Source: Bacteroidales bacterium
GTDB taxonomy: Bacteria; Bacteroidota; Bacteroidia; Bacteroidales; VadinHA17
DNA: 13,775 nt
NCBI GenBank assembly: GCA_016936695.1
Contig: JAFGXK010000187.1
Coordinates: forward strand, 1-13,775
Reading direction: 5' to 3'
Under the pieces are notes generated by a model. That model was not told the origin of the DNA, made no database searches, and worked only from the letters and a program-made list of their open reading frames with translations. Both the position numbers and the translations under genes were made by a program. How positions within the stretch are numbered: the stretch's first letter is position 1; every line of letters begins with the position of its first letter. Shown here in pieces: positions 1 through 7,665 of the stretch.

Positions 1-396
1 ACCAAGTCCTTCTGTGGCCTCAAAGTTGAGTCTGGGTCCTGTTGCATTTACAAGATAATCATACTCAATCTTCTGTGTTTCGCCTTTGCGCGCCGGATCA
101 GTATATTCGAATGTCACGAATGCTTTTGGAGTAGTCTGGTCTCCCTCAGGATAAAGATCTTTCGCCTTTGCCTGTACAAAGCGTATTCCCCAGCGTTTGT
201 AAAGAGGCCTCAGATCGAATCTGACCTGGCTTGCCTTCATTTTACCTACCCCTACCCAGATGTTTGAAGGTATCCATTGATAGTATGCTGATGGCGAAAC
301 AACAGTAACTTCATGTTCTTTAGGTAGTTTTCGCCTTAGAAGCGCGGCGGCAGTATGCCCGGAGATACCTGCTCCAAGGACAACAACTTTAGCCAT
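1..396 (-). CDS. Sulfide:quinone oxidoreductase-like FAD flavoprotein, N-terminal 132 residues (gene continues past the left edge)
   Basis: Translating the minus strand from the ATG at 396 gives an open frame of 132 codons to base 1. Residues 3-13 (VVVLGAGISGH) hold the GxGxxG dinucleotide-binding loop of a Rossmann fold. The acidic end of the second strand is replaced by VVSPS. Residues 41-51 (WIPSNIWVGVG) and 113-121 (DYLVNATGP) fit the disulfide-oxidoreductase-like family that includes sulfide:quinone oxidoreductase and type II NADH dehydrogenase. The WIPSNIWVGVG stretch resembles what I recall of type III SQRs. Such enzymes are membrane-peripheral and pass electrons from sulfide to quinone. 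The catalytic cysteines and the C-terminal membrane-binding helices would lie outside the window, so the substrate cannot be confirmed. The gene is divergent from the M28 peptidase and has its own candidate promoter at 445-476. Family confidence is high; the SQR assignment is moderate. Confidence 0.75.
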   Translation of the reverse strand, partial: MAKVVVLGAGISGHTAAALLRRKLPKEHEVTVVSPSAYYQWIPSNIWVGVGKMKASQVRFDLRPLYKRWGIRFVQAKAKDLYPEGDQTTPKAFVTFEYTDPARKGETQKIEYDYLVNATGPRLNFEATEGLG

Positions 397-444
397 ATAG
401 ATGATTTCTTAGGAATTAATACTAATCAGGAATGGTTATTGTTC

Positions 445-476
445 CAAATCTAACTGAAAAAAATTGAATTGTTAAA
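445..476 (-). promoter_or_regulatory. Candidate Bacteroidetes promoter for the SQR-like gene
   Basis: On the minus strand, 452-445 reads TAGATTTG, an exact match to the -7 consensus TAnnTTTG. It is preceded by TTTA at 476-473, which fits 3 of 4 bases of the -33 TTTG at a 20-base spacing. Initiation would fall near 438, giving a leader of about 40 bases. This is a consensus match only. Confidence 0.5.
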
Positions 477-504
477 GTTTATTAAAGGAATAACTCTATA
501 TTTT

Positions 505-512
505 TATATTTG
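505..512 (+). promoter_or_regulatory. Candidate -7 element for the M28 peptidase gene
   Basis: TATATTTG matches TAnnTTTG exactly. The best -33 candidate, TTTA at 478-481, is 23 bases away, which is a little long. Initiation near 519 would give a leader of roughly 70 bases before the ATG at 592. The region is AT-rich, so a chance match is possible. Confidence 0.4.
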
Positions 513-591
513 ATTTACTTCGAATGATGGATGCATTTCAATGTTGAAAATGTCAGATCTTAAATCGAAGTAACTAAATAAATTTCAGCAA

Positions 592-2154
592 ATGAAAAAG
601 ACGATATTCTCCATTCTGGTAATCGTATTTATGGCGTCAGCAGCCGGCGGACAGCAATCAAAAGTTATTGATAGGATAATTGAGCTTGGAAAAACTGATA
701 ACCGGACAATGCATCATCTTGATGTTATTACGAACAGGTTCGGAGGAAGACTTGTCGGCTCTGATGCCTATGAAAATGCTGCCTTATGGTGTGCTTCCGA
801 ATTCCGTAAATGGGGAATGGATGTTATTCTGGATGAGGCAGGGTCAGTCCCGGTAGGCTTTAACAGAGGGCCATGGTTTGGAAGAATGCTTTCGGAAGAT
901 GGCATGATACTTCATTTTGCCACGCCTTCATTTACTTCGGGCACCAAAGGGGTCCAGCGCGGCCATGTCCTGATGGAACCAAAAAACAAGGACGAGTTTG
1001 AGAGGATGAAGGGAGCCCTTAAGGGAGCCTGGGTCCTTATCGGAGGAAAAAATGACGGTTGGCCCATCGATTTTTCTGAAAAGGCTGACTCCGTCCGTAA
1101 AAGTATAATTGCCTGGAATGACTCTGTCGGCACTATAAACCGTGAAATAACAAGGGAGAACTATTTAAACAGGGACAAACCTCCCAAAGAGACTATCCCC
1201 CTGAAAACCGAACCGGCCCTTTTCTACAGGGAAATGCGCGAAGCTGGTATTCTCGGGGTAATCCAGTCTTCAGAAGTCCCTATCAGAGCCCTCTACGACA
1301 GGAAGAATCTTCCTGGCATGACTTTTGAAAACCTGCCGACTGTCTGTGATATCAAGCTTGATGAAAGCCAATACGCCGTCATCGAAAAGATGGTGAAGGA
1401 ACGCAGGTATTTCCTGCTTGAGTTCGACATCAGGAATCATTTCAAGCCGGGCCCGGTAGTATACCATAATGTCATTGGAGTGATCAAGGGGGCCCGCTAC
1501 CCCGACGAGTATGTGATGATGGGCGGACATCTTGATGCTTTCGACGTAGCTACGGGCGGTGTTGATGACGGATCGGGAATAACTCCCGCCATGGAAGCTG
1601 CCCGGCTTATAATGGAGGCAGGTGGCAAACCCCGGAGGACAATCCTTGTCTGCCTGTGGGCAGCTGAGGAATTCGGACTGCTCGGCTCAAAACACTGGGT
1701 TGAGTCCAATAAGGAAAAGCTTCCGCGGATTTCCAATTATTTCAATCGCGACGGAGGACCAACAGTGGCAAACGGACTTACGGTTCCGGAATCAATGTAT
1801 GAGGACTTTGAAAAAGTGTGCAAACCATTGAACTCAATAAACCCCGATTTTCCGTTCAGTCTTAAAAAAAATACCAGTCCTCCCAGACCCAGGCCCACGA
1901 CGGCCGGAGGTTCAGATCATGCATATTTTGCAATGAACGGAGTGCCAACTCTGGCTTTTGAGGCCCCGGATGCCAAAGGCTATAATTTCAGCTACCAGGA
2001 GATATGGCATACAGAGAACGATTTATATACCAAGAGTATTCCTGAATACCAGGAGCATACTGCCGTCGTTACCGCTGTTGTTGTTTACGGACTGGCCGAT
2101 CTCGATCATCTGCTCTCCCGCAGGGGATTATACCAGGATGAGGAGAAGAAATGA
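592..2154 (+). CDS. Exported M28-family zinc metallopeptidase (aminopeptidase-like, with inserted PA-like region)
   Basis: Residues 1-20 form a signal peptide (MKK, hydrophobic core, AAGG before QQ), so the enzyme is exported to the periplasm or surface. The C-terminal half carries the M28 metal and catalytic signature: HLD at 313-315 (metal ligand H313 and orienting D315), DDGSG at 325-329 (bridging D325), AAEE at 357-360 (general base E359 and ligand E360), NRDGG at 385-389 (D387), SDH at 441-443, and HTENDLY at 473-479 giving the last histidine ligand. Residues of about 105-290 between the N-terminal helix and the catalytic core fit a protease-associated-type insertion, common in this family. 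Expected chemistry is release of N-terminal residues from peptides with two zinc ions. Length of 520 residues is usual for the Bacteroidetes members. The nitroreductase starts 28 bases downstream and may be co-transcribed. Ligand roles are by analogy with Vibrio and Streptomyces aminopeptidases. Confidence 0.9.
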   Translation: MKKTIFSILVIVFMASAAGGQQSKVIDRIIELGKTDNRTMHHLDVITNRFGGRLVGSDAYENAALWCASEFRKWGMDVILDEAGSVPVGFNRGPWFGRMLSEDGMILHFATPSFTSGTKGVQRGHVLMEPKNKDEFERMKGALKGAWVLIGGKNDGWPIDFSEKADSVRKSIIAWNDSVGTINREITRENYLNRDKPPKETIPLKTEPALFYREMREAGILGVIQSSEVPIRALYDRKNLPGMTFENLPTVCDIKLDESQYAVIEKMVKERRYFLLEFDIRNHFKPGPVVYHNVIGVIKGARYPDEYVMMGGHLDAFDVATGGVDDGSGITPAMEAARLIMEAGGKPRRTILVCLWAAEEFGLLGSKHWVESNKEKLPRISNYFNRDGGPTVANGLTVPESMYEDFEKVCKPLNSINPDFPFSLKKNTSPPRPRPTTAGGSDHAYFAMNGVPTLAFEAPDAKGYNFSYQEIWHTENDLYTKSIPEYQEHTAVVTAVVVYGLADLDHLLSRRGLYQDEEKK

Positions 2155-2182
2155 ATGATTAATTCACTTTATACCCCAAAAA

Positions 2183-2755
2183 ATGAATCTGAAGGATCTT
2201 GTTTACGGAACCAGGTCGTACAGGCGTTTTGACGAATCTTATCAGATAGACAGAAAACTACTTGAGGACCTGCTTGATTTGGCCCGGATGTCCGCCTCAG
2301 CTGCGAACAGACAACCACTTAAGTATCTTCTGTATAATTCTCCCTCTGACTGCAGGAGGATCTTTCCTTCACTTGCCTGGGCAGGTTATCTGAAGGACTG
2401 GGAAGGACCGGCCGGAGGCGAAAGACCTTCAGCCTACATTATAATATTGGGCGACAAGGAAATAACCGAATCATTCAATGTTGACCATGGAATTGCTGCC
2501 CAGAGCATTATGCTCGGCGCCACTGAAGCCGGAATCGGAGGATGCATGATAGCATCAATAAAAAGAGAAGCACTTAGGGATGAACTTCATATTCAGGAAA
2601 AACTTGAAATACTTCTGGTCCTGGCTCTCGGGAAACCTGTTGAAAATGTGGTTATAGATGAAGTAACCGGCAACGACATAAAATACTGGAGGGACGGGAA
2701 CGGCATTCACCATGTTCCCAAGCGGAGACTTGATGATCTGATAATGAATGCGTAA
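2183..2755 (+). CDS. Nitroreductase-family FMN oxidoreductase
   Basis: This 190-residue protein has the nitroreductase layout: an N-terminal RSYRRF at 11-16 (basic residues that contact FMN phosphate), ANRQP at 41-45 in the second FMN-binding loop, a long central helix region DHGIAAQSIMLGATEAGIGGC at 101-121, and a closing LVLALGKP segment followed by a basic C-terminus. There is no signal peptide, so it acts in the cytoplasm. The family reduces nitro groups, quinones or flavins using NAD(P)H, and some members have other roles, so the true substrate is unknown. It begins 28 bases after the M28 peptidase stop. Its own stop lies inside a small inverted repeat (2751-2765). No Shine-Dalgarno site is seen, which is normal for Bacteroidetes. 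Confidence 0.88.
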   Translation: MNLKDLVYGTRSYRRFDESYQIDRKLLEDLLDLARMSASAANRQPLKYLLYNSPSDCRRIFPSLAWAGYLKDWEGPAGGERPSAYIIILGDKEITESFNVDHGIAAQSIMLGATEAGIGGCMIASIKREALRDELHIQEKLEILLVLALGKPVENVVIDEVTGNDIKYWRDGNGIHHVPKRRLDDLIMNA

Positions 2756-2765
2756 CTTTGTTACG
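2729..2765 (+). promoter_or_regulatory. Candidate promoter overlapping a stem-loop at the nitroreductase stop
   Basis: CTTG (2729-2732) is followed after 20 bases by TAACTTTG (2753-2760), an exact TAnnTTTG match, with the next gene's ATG only 7 bases beyond it. The same bases form a perfect inverted repeat: CGTAAC at 2751-2756, a TTT loop, and GTTACG at 2760-2765. It contains the TAA stop of the nitroreductase gene. It could be an internal promoter with a leaderless or near-leaderless transcript, a weak hairpin, or chance. Confidence 0.4.
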
Positions 2766-2767
2766 AC

Positions 2768-3481
2768 ATGAAAAAGGGATGGCTCTTAATATTGTTACTT
2801 TCATTTCCCGTCACTTCTGTTTTGAGCCAGGTTGGAGAAATCACAGGCAGTGGTTTGGTTTTTAACGGAATAGTAAGGGATGCATCAACTTTTCTGCCTC
2901 TGCCTGACGCACAGATATTCCTGAACCGGTCTTTTATTTCCGTTACCGGCGAAGAAGGCATTTTTTCTCTCAGGGTGAACCGGAGAGATACTGTAAAGTT
3001 CAGACTTCTAGGATATCAGGATGCTTCCTTCCATGTCAGCGACAGTTTATCGGGACGTGAGTTCATGGTTGGAATTTACATGCATACAGATACTATTGCG
3101 ATAGAAGAGGTGGTGATCATCCCGAGGCTGCAGAATCTGAAGTACGATATCTATAAACCGCCTCCGGCGACAACCGAAATGCAAAATGCCAGGTATAACA
3201 TGGCCGTTTCAGCTTATCAGGGAAGAATGGGGATTGGAAAACTTGGAGACCCTGAATCCAACTATGCAATGATCCATCAGAGAAATCTTAGGAATGCAGC
3301 TGAGAAAGGAACAATTCCATCCGATGCGATGGTTGGACTAAGTCCGTTTATGCTTGTCGGGGTGGTGTATCTTCTCATTAACGGACTTCCCCCGAAACCG
3401 GAACCAATGAAATCAAACCTGACCCGCGAAGAGCTTGATCAGATCCATAAAAATTATCTTGAGAAGGTGAGCGAAGAATGA
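2768..3481 (+). CDS. Secreted protein with carboxypeptidase-regulatory-like (transthyretin-like) domain, function unknown
   Basis: Residues 1-20 are a clear signal peptide (MKKGWLLILLLSFPVTSVLS before Q). Residues of about 32-100 read as a carboxypeptidase-D regulatory-like beta sandwich: FNGIVRDASTFLPLPDAQIFLN, then GEEGIFSLRV, then VKFRLLGYQDASF. This is the motif order seen at the N-terminus of Bacteroidetes SusC/TonB-dependent receptors and many surface proteins. No plug or barrel follows, since the protein stops at 237 residues. Residues 119-140 (prolines at 131-133) lead to an Ala/Met/Asn-rich stretch. A hydrophobic segment, PFMLVGVVYLLINGL at 193-207, precedes a charged C-terminal tail and could be an anchor. 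It converges on proline dehydrogenase with only 8 bases between the stops. The domain call is fairly secure; the biological role is not known. Confidence 0.8.
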   Translation: MKKGWLLILLLSFPVTSVLSQVGEITGSGLVFNGIVRDASTFLPLPDAQIFLNRSFISVTGEEGIFSLRVNRRDTVKFRLLGYQDASFHVSDSLSGREFMVGIYMHTDTIAIEEVVIIPRLQNLKYDIYKPPPATTEMQNARYNMAVSAYQGRMGIGKLGDPESNYAMIHQRNLRNAAEKGTIPSDAMVGLSPFMLVGVVYLLINGLPPKPEPMKSNLTREELDQIHKNYLEKVSEE

Positions 3482-3489
3482 TCGTGATG

Positions 3490-4401
3490 TTATCCTTTTA
3501 TAAAGATGGCCTTAATGATGTGACTGGCCATTTTGGGATTTTCCTTCAGTCTTCTTGTAGAATAACCAAACCACTTCTTCCCGAAAGGAACGTATACCCT
3601 CATCCTGTGCCCTTCATTCAAAATGCTCTCACGCAGCTTTGGAGTAACTCCGTACAGCATCTGGAATTCATACATTTCTTTCGGAACATTATACTTCCTG
3701 AGCAGGTTGTACGCTCCTTCTATAAGGGGTTTGTCGTGAGTCGCAATGCCTGCATATATACCGTTGGCCAGCATGTATTCCAAATCCTCGAGGAAGTGCT
3801 GGTTGACTTCTTCATATTTTTTATAGGCAATTTCAGCAGGTTCAATGTATATACCTTTACACAGCCTGATATTCAGGGGCGATTCCTTTGTGTGAAGATC
3901 CATTAATCCTTTTATGTCGTTAAGGGTTCTTTTGAGATAGGCCTGGAAAACTATACCGACACTCCTGGGAAATTCCGTCTTAAGCCGCCTGTACAAATCG
4001 ATCTCCATGTCGGTGCATGGCGAGTCCTCCATGTCGATCCGGATAAACCCGTTGTATGAGGCAGCTTTTTCAGTAATCTCTCTGATATGATTGTAGCATA
4101 CTTCCTTGTCGATAAGAAGTCCGAAGGATGTGGGTTTAAGCGAAAAATTACCGTCAATACCTGCTTTAATGGTGACTTCAATAAGGTCGAGGTACTCTTT
4201 TTTGTTTTCTTCGGCCTCCTCAAGCGATGTGATAAATTCTCCCAGAACGTCAAGAGTGACATCTGTCCTGTTTTTTTTGAACTCTTTAGATACCCTTATG
4301 GCATCTTCTATTTTTTCCCCTGAAATGTATGCTTTTGAGAATATCCAGATGAACTTCTCTGGAAAATAAGGGAGAATTGCGGCAATTAATTTATTGAACA
4401 T
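3490..4401 (-). CDS. Proline dehydrogenase (monofunctional PRODH)
   Basis: This 303-residue protein shows the proline dehydrogenase barrel motifs in order: SLKPTSFG (87-94), RIDMEDS (121-127), VFQAYLKRT (151-159), RLCKGIY (179-185), ATHD (220-223), YEFQMLYG (244-251), and the C-terminal RVYVPFG at 268-274 followed by YSTRRLKENP (280-289). The paired arginines in RRL bind the proline carboxylate in known structures. The reaction is FAD-dependent oxidation of proline to pyrroline-5-carboxylate, with electrons passed to the quinone pool. The protein is near the length of the Thermus enzyme and lacks the PutA DNA-binding and P5C-dehydrogenase parts. No P5C dehydrogenase gene is adjacent. A candidate promoter sits at 4425-4457. 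The frame is convergent with the secreted TTR-like gene. I leave the symbol blank because putA and prodh are both used. Confidence 0.92.
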   Translation of the reverse strand: MFNKLIAAILPYFPEKFIWIFSKAYISGEKIEDAIRVSKEFKKNRTDVTLDVLGEFITSLEEAEENKKEYLDLIEVTIKAGIDGNFSLKPTSFGLLIDKEVCYNHIREITEKAASYNGFIRIDMEDSPCTDMEIDLYRRLKTEFPRSVGIVFQAYLKRTLNDIKGLMDLHTKESPLNIRLCKGIYIEPAEIAYKKYEEVNQHFLEDLEYMLANGIYAGIATHDKPLIEGAYNLLRKYNVPKEMYEFQMLYGVTPKLRESILNEGHRMRVYVPFGKKWFGYSTRRLKENPKMASHIIKAIFIKG

Positions 4402-4424
4402 CTTTTTTTAAAGTTAAAGTGTCA

Positions 4425-4457
4425 CAAAAATATCAAATCGTTGCTCAAAACGACAAC
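4425..4457 (-). promoter_or_regulatory. Candidate Bacteroidetes promoter for proline dehydrogenase
   Basis: On the minus strand, 4432-4425 reads TATTTTTG, an exact TAnnTTTG match. GTTG at 4457-4454 lies 21 bases upstream and fits 3 of 4 bases of the -33 TTTG. Initiation near 4418 would leave a leader of about 17 bases. The rest of the 4402-4666 spacer is AT-rich; I saw no convincing plus-strand promoter in it for the PorP-like gene (only a degenerate TATATTG near 4650). Confidence 0.45.
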
Positions 4458-4666
4458 ATGAAATAAAAAATCAAATAAAAACTATAAGTAGACTTAATTT
4501 AATGACGTTTGTCACATCGGATTAATGATTTATGACAGTTATGAAAATATTTTAGATAGTCTTTAAATAGTTGTAAATATTTATTTTACGTCACTTTCTC
4601 AAAAAATTGTTTAATAAGGATATCACTTTTTCAGCAAATCTCCGTTTATATATTGTTGCGAAATAG

Positions 4667-5686
4667 ATGAATAGTCAAATATACCTAATCGGATCGATTT
4701 TGCTTAAGAGAATAAAATATTCATTATTAGTGTCTTGCGTCATGCTTCTTGATAGTTTTGGCCAGGATCCTACATTTTCTCAGTTCTACGCGAATCCGCT
4801 TTATCTTGCTCCGTCATTCGCTGGCGCAACTGAAGAATACAGGTTTGCCCTTAATTACAGGAACCAGTGGCCGGCCGTTCCTGGGGTTTTTCACACATAC
4901 AGCATATCATTCGACAAAGCCCTCTTGAATTTCAATTCAGGAATTGGTGTGCTGGCAACTTACGATGTGGCCGGATCAGGGGAACTCAGCACCACAAACA
5001 TCGGACTTCTGTATTCCTACGATTTCAGAATCAATGAAGACTGGCACATCCGGCCCGGAGTAAATTTTAAATTCACTTACCTGGGGCTCGATATCTACAA
5101 GCTTGTCTTTGCAAGCCAGATGACAGGTTCCGGAACGGTACCGTCGGTATATCCGCCACCTTTCAGCAAGGTGGCCGATGTCGATTTTGCAACATCAGCG
5201 CTGGTTTATAACGACCGGTTCTGGGGTGGTTTCACTCTTGATCATCTGCTTAACCCGAAACAATCATTTTATGGGAATGAATCAACCCTCCCGGTTAAAC
5301 TGAATGTTTTCGGAGGTATCCAGATATTAAGAAAGACGAGATTGCGTCAAACCTATCAGGAAGTATTGTCGGTTGCACTTAATTTCCAGAAACAGGCCGA
5401 CTTCTATCAGACCGATATAGGGTTGTATTATTACAGGGATCCGCTTATTTTCGGAGTATGGTACAGGGGAATCCCGTTTGTGACTACCCAGGCAGGAGAT
5501 GCAGTGATTGGACTGCTCGGCATCAAAACCAAACAACTCCATATCGGTTATAGTTACGATTTCACAATCTCAAATCTGATATCTTCAACATCAGGTGCTC
5601 ACGAGATATCGCTTGTATATGAATTCAATTCATTCTCAATTGGTCAGCGAACAAAGATAAGGGCTATTCCATGCCCGGAATTTTAA
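4667..5686 (+). CDS. PorP/SprF-family outer-membrane protein (type IX secretion / gliding associated)
   Basis: After a signal sequence (charged KRIK at 14-17, hydrophobic 18-31, likely cleavage just before QDP at 33-35) comes the family hallmark: DPTFSQFYANPLYLAPSFAG at 34-53. RNQWP follows at 65-69 and a run of amphipathic beta strands continues to the aromatic C-terminal region. PorP/SprF proteins are barrels that tether type IX-secreted proteins or surface adhesins to the Bacteroidetes outer membrane; SprF serves SprB export in Flavobacterium. Length of 339 is typical. The first ATG at 4667 gives a somewhat long n-region, and a TTG at codon 12 would shorten it, but ATG is more likely. No large adhesin or gld/spr partner gene is beside it. 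An OmpH/Skp chaperone gene follows at 112 bases with its own promoter-like element. Confidence 0.88.
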   Translation: MNSQIYLIGSILLKRIKYSLLVSCVMLLDSFGQDPTFSQFYANPLYLAPSFAGATEEYRFALNYRNQWPAVPGVFHTYSISFDKALLNFNSGIGVLATYDVAGSGELSTTNIGLLYSYDFRINEDWHIRPGVNFKFTYLGLDIYKLVFASQMTGSGTVPSVYPPPFSKVADVDFATSALVYNDRFWGGFTLDHLLNPKQSFYGNESTLPVKLNVFGGIQILRKTRLRQTYQEVLSVALNFQKQADFYQTDIGLYYYRDPLIFGVWYRGIPFVTTQAGDAVIGLLGIKTKQLHIGYSYDFTISNLISSTSGAHEISLVYEFNSFSIGQRTKIRAIPCPEF

Positions 5687-5756
5687 ACCCGTAAGATCCG
5701 GTTCCGTATGTCTTTTTAAAATTAAAGGGTGTGAGGCAGCAAAATAATTAATTTGC

Positions 5757-5764
5757 TATATTTG
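5757..5764 (+). promoter_or_regulatory. Candidate -7 element for the OmpH/Skp-like gene
   Basis: TATATTTG matches TAnnTTTG exactly, 34 bases ahead of the ATG at 5799. No good TTTG is found at the -33 position. Initiation near 5771 would give a leader of about 28 bases. Confidence 0.4.
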
Positions 5765-5798
5765 CGGCTGATAAACATTAAACCTCACATTTCTTTCG

Positions 5799-6401
5799 AT
5801 GAAGAATCTAACCAATGTTCTGCTTGCACTGCTCTTTATGGCTGTTGCCGCCCTGTTCGTGCTCCACTTTACCGGGAATAAAGAAACCTCAAAAGACAAT
5901 AACACTGAAGGAACTGCAAGTGCTGTTTCAGAAGGGATTGCCTTTGTGGATATCGATACAGTGGTGTTCAAGTTCAATATGTATTCCGACAGGAGAGAAG
6001 AACTACTTGAGAAACAAAGAAACGCTGAAACTGAACTCAATTCCAAGGGTAGCCAGTACGAAAGGGGAGTAAAGGACTTTCAGGATAAGGTTAATAAAGG
6101 ACTTGTTACCAGAGCTACTGCAGCTGAAATGGAACAAAATCTTATCCAGCAGCAACAGGAACTGGTCAATCTTCGCGACCAGCTCCAGTCCAATCTTCTT
6201 GAGGAAGACCAGGTAATGAACAGGCAGATCCTGGAATATATTACCACCTTTCTCGAAGAACATAAGAATGAATACAAATACCAGTATGTTCTCGGCAAGA
6301 GTTTCGGAAGCCCCATCCTTTACGGCGATTCGGCAATGGATATTACCCAGCAGGTTGTTGATGGACTGAATGCCAAATATCAGACCGAGAAAAAGAAGTG
6401 A
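5799..6401 (+). CDS. OmpH/Skp-family periplasmic chaperone
   Basis: Residues 6-24 form a single hydrophobic segment that is either an uncleaved anchor or a signal peptide. Residues 46-54 (GIAFVDIDT) match the first strand of Skp/OmpH proteins (the AxVDxxx start). From about 62 to 150 the sequence is a highly charged, Gln/Glu/Lys-rich coiled coil, the tentacle of Skp. Residues 160-191 (YKYQYVLG, SPILYGDSAMDIT) give the closing strands that rebuild the small beta body. Skp trimers hold unfolded outer-membrane proteins in the periplasm. The neighbour upstream is a barrel protein (PorP/SprF), a natural client. The downstream glycosyltransferase starts 4 bases after this stop, so the two are very likely one transcript. 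Length of 200 is slightly more than the E. coli protein, mainly because of the N-terminal linker. Confidence 0.87.
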   Translation: MKNLTNVLLALLFMAVAALFVLHFTGNKETSKDNNTEGTASAVSEGIAFVDIDTVVFKFNMYSDRREELLEKQRNAETELNSKGSQYERGVKDFQDKVNKGLVTRATAAEMEQNLIQQQQELVNLRDQLQSNLLEEDQVMNRQILEYITTFLEEHKNEYKYQYVLGKSFGSPILYGDSAMDITQQVVDGLNAKYQTEKKK

Positions 6402-6405
6402 TCCC

Positions 6406-7665
6406 ATGGGATTTGCCTCTGCGTGGCTTGAGCAAAATTCACTTTTCTCCCGCATTATTACAGAGGCGCCAGCTCAAAATACAGGTATTATTGTTGTTGT
6501 TCCCGCTTTTGACGAACCCGGAATAACAAATCTTCTTGACTCCTTCGCAGGCTGCAGTCTGCCTCCCTGCAGAGTTGAAATCCTGATTGTTGTTAATGCA
6601 CCCGACAATGCCGGGGAAGAGAGCCTTATTAACACCCGGAACACCGCTGCTGCTGCCGACTCCTGGAAGAAGCTTAACCAGAATCTTTTTTTTAACGTTT
6701 ATGTTATCGACGGGCTTGGACTTAAGTCGTCAGGATGGAGTGTCGGACTTGCCAGAAAGACCGGAATGGACGAAGCCCTCAGACGGTTTGACCTTCTTAA
6801 CAATCCCGACGGAATTATTCTGAATATCGATGCCGATTGCACTGTTAAAAATGACTACTTCGAAGCAGTTTACAGCGAAATGGCCGGCAGATCAGACCGG
6901 ATGGCATGCTCTGTATACTTTGAGCATCCTGTTTCGGGCGATGACTTTACAGAGGAAATCTACAGATCTGTAAAGCTCTATGAGCTTCACATGCGATATT
7001 TCGTTCAGGGTCTTTCCTATGCAGGCTTTCCCTGGGTGCACCATACGGTTGGATCGGCAATTGCAATAAAGGCAATAGCTTACGTTAAGGCAGGAGGAAT
7101 GAACAAGCGATCGGCCGGAGAAGATTTTTATTTCATTCAGAAACTGCTTCCTGCAGGAGGATTTTTTAACCTGACTTCAACCACTGTCTATCCATCTCCG
7201 AGAGTATCAACAAGAGTGCCTTTCGGAACGGGTCCTGTAATTTCACGTCTTGCTGAATCACCTGATGCCGGCCTGCTTTCCTATAATCCGGAAGCATTCC
7301 GTGAACTCAGACTCTTCTTCAGTATGATTGACGGTTTTTTTTGCGAAGAGACGAATACCGGTATTAACAAATACTCTGACCTGCCTCCGGGCATCCGTCA
7401 GTTCATCAGTTCTGAGGATTGGGATACCAGGGTCACCGAGATAAGAAACAACACATCGGGAATGGACTCATTCAGGAAGAGATTTTTCAGCTGGTTCAAT
7501 ATGTTCAGAATTGTGAAATACCTGAATTCGGTACACGGCACACATTTTAAGAAAGTACCCGTGGAAGAAGCTGCAAGTGAGCTGCTTAAGATGATGGGGA
7601 AAGATAATCCTGCCGGCCTGACCGGCCTGCTGAATTGTTTCAGACAGCTGGACCTTAATGGCTAA
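6406..7665 (+). CDS. Family-2 glycosyltransferase (GT-A fold), cytoplasmic
   Basis: I place the start at 6406 (MGFASAW), 4 bases past the OmpH stop. An in-frame ATG at 6370 would overlap OmpH and add an unlikely MPNIRPRKRSDP leader. From 6406 the protein is 419 residues. Residues 28-35 (IIVVVPAF) form the first beta strand of the GT-A domain, PCRVEILIVVNAPDN (54-68) the next, and LNIDADC at 139-145 holds the DxD metal/nucleotide-sugar site (D142, D144). GGMNKRSAGEDFYF (220-233) carries the ED motif with the usual catalytic acid (E229, D230). There is no signal peptide or membrane segment. The C-terminal 130 residues are helical and unassigned. The donor and acceptor cannot be told from the sequence. 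It converges on the DivIC gene, the two stop regions overlapping by 4 bases. Confidence 0.82.
   Translation: MGFASAWLEQNSLFSRIITEAPAQNTGIIVVVPAFDEPGITNLLDSFAGCSLPPCRVEILIVVNAPDNAGEESLINTRNTAAAADSWKKLNQNLFFNVYVIDGLGLKSSGWSVGLARKTGMDEALRRFDLLNNPDGIILNIDADCTVKNDYFEAVYSEMAGRSDRMACSVYFEHPVSGDDFTEEIYRSVKLYELHMRYFVQGLSYAGFPWVHHTVGSAIAIKAIAYVKAGGMNKRSAGEDFYFIQKLLPAGGFFNLTSTTVYPSPRVSTRVPFGTGPVISRLAESPDAGLLSYNPEAFRELRLFFSMIDGFFCEETNTGINKYSDLPPGIRQFISSEDWDTRVTEIRNNTSGMDSFRKRFFSWFNMFRIVKYLNSVHGTHFKKVPVEEAASELLKMMGKDNPAGLTGLLNCFRQLDLNG

Noticed and set aside
3478..3906. A 142-codon plus-strand open frame starting at the end of the TTR-like gene
   Set aside because: It lies antisense to proline dehydrogenase, whose motifs run through this interval; the ATG overlapping the upstream stop is coincidence.
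4421..4594. Three GTCAC pentamers (4421, 4511, 4590) in the proline dehydrogenase-PorP spacer
   Set aside because: The flanks do not match each other, spacing is irregular, and a 5-base word recurring three times in this spacer is weak evidence of a regulator site.
5676..5705. A possible terminator after the PorP-like gene (CCGGA and TCCGG)
   Set aside because: The stem is only 5 base pairs with a loop of about 17 bases, and the T run begins several bases later; too weak to call.
6370..6405. An earlier in-frame start for the glycosyltransferase inside the OmpH gene
   Set aside because: It would add a basic, Pro-rich leader unlike a GT2 N-terminus and overlap OmpH by 32 bases; the ATG at 6406, 4 bases past the OmpH stop, is a better start.
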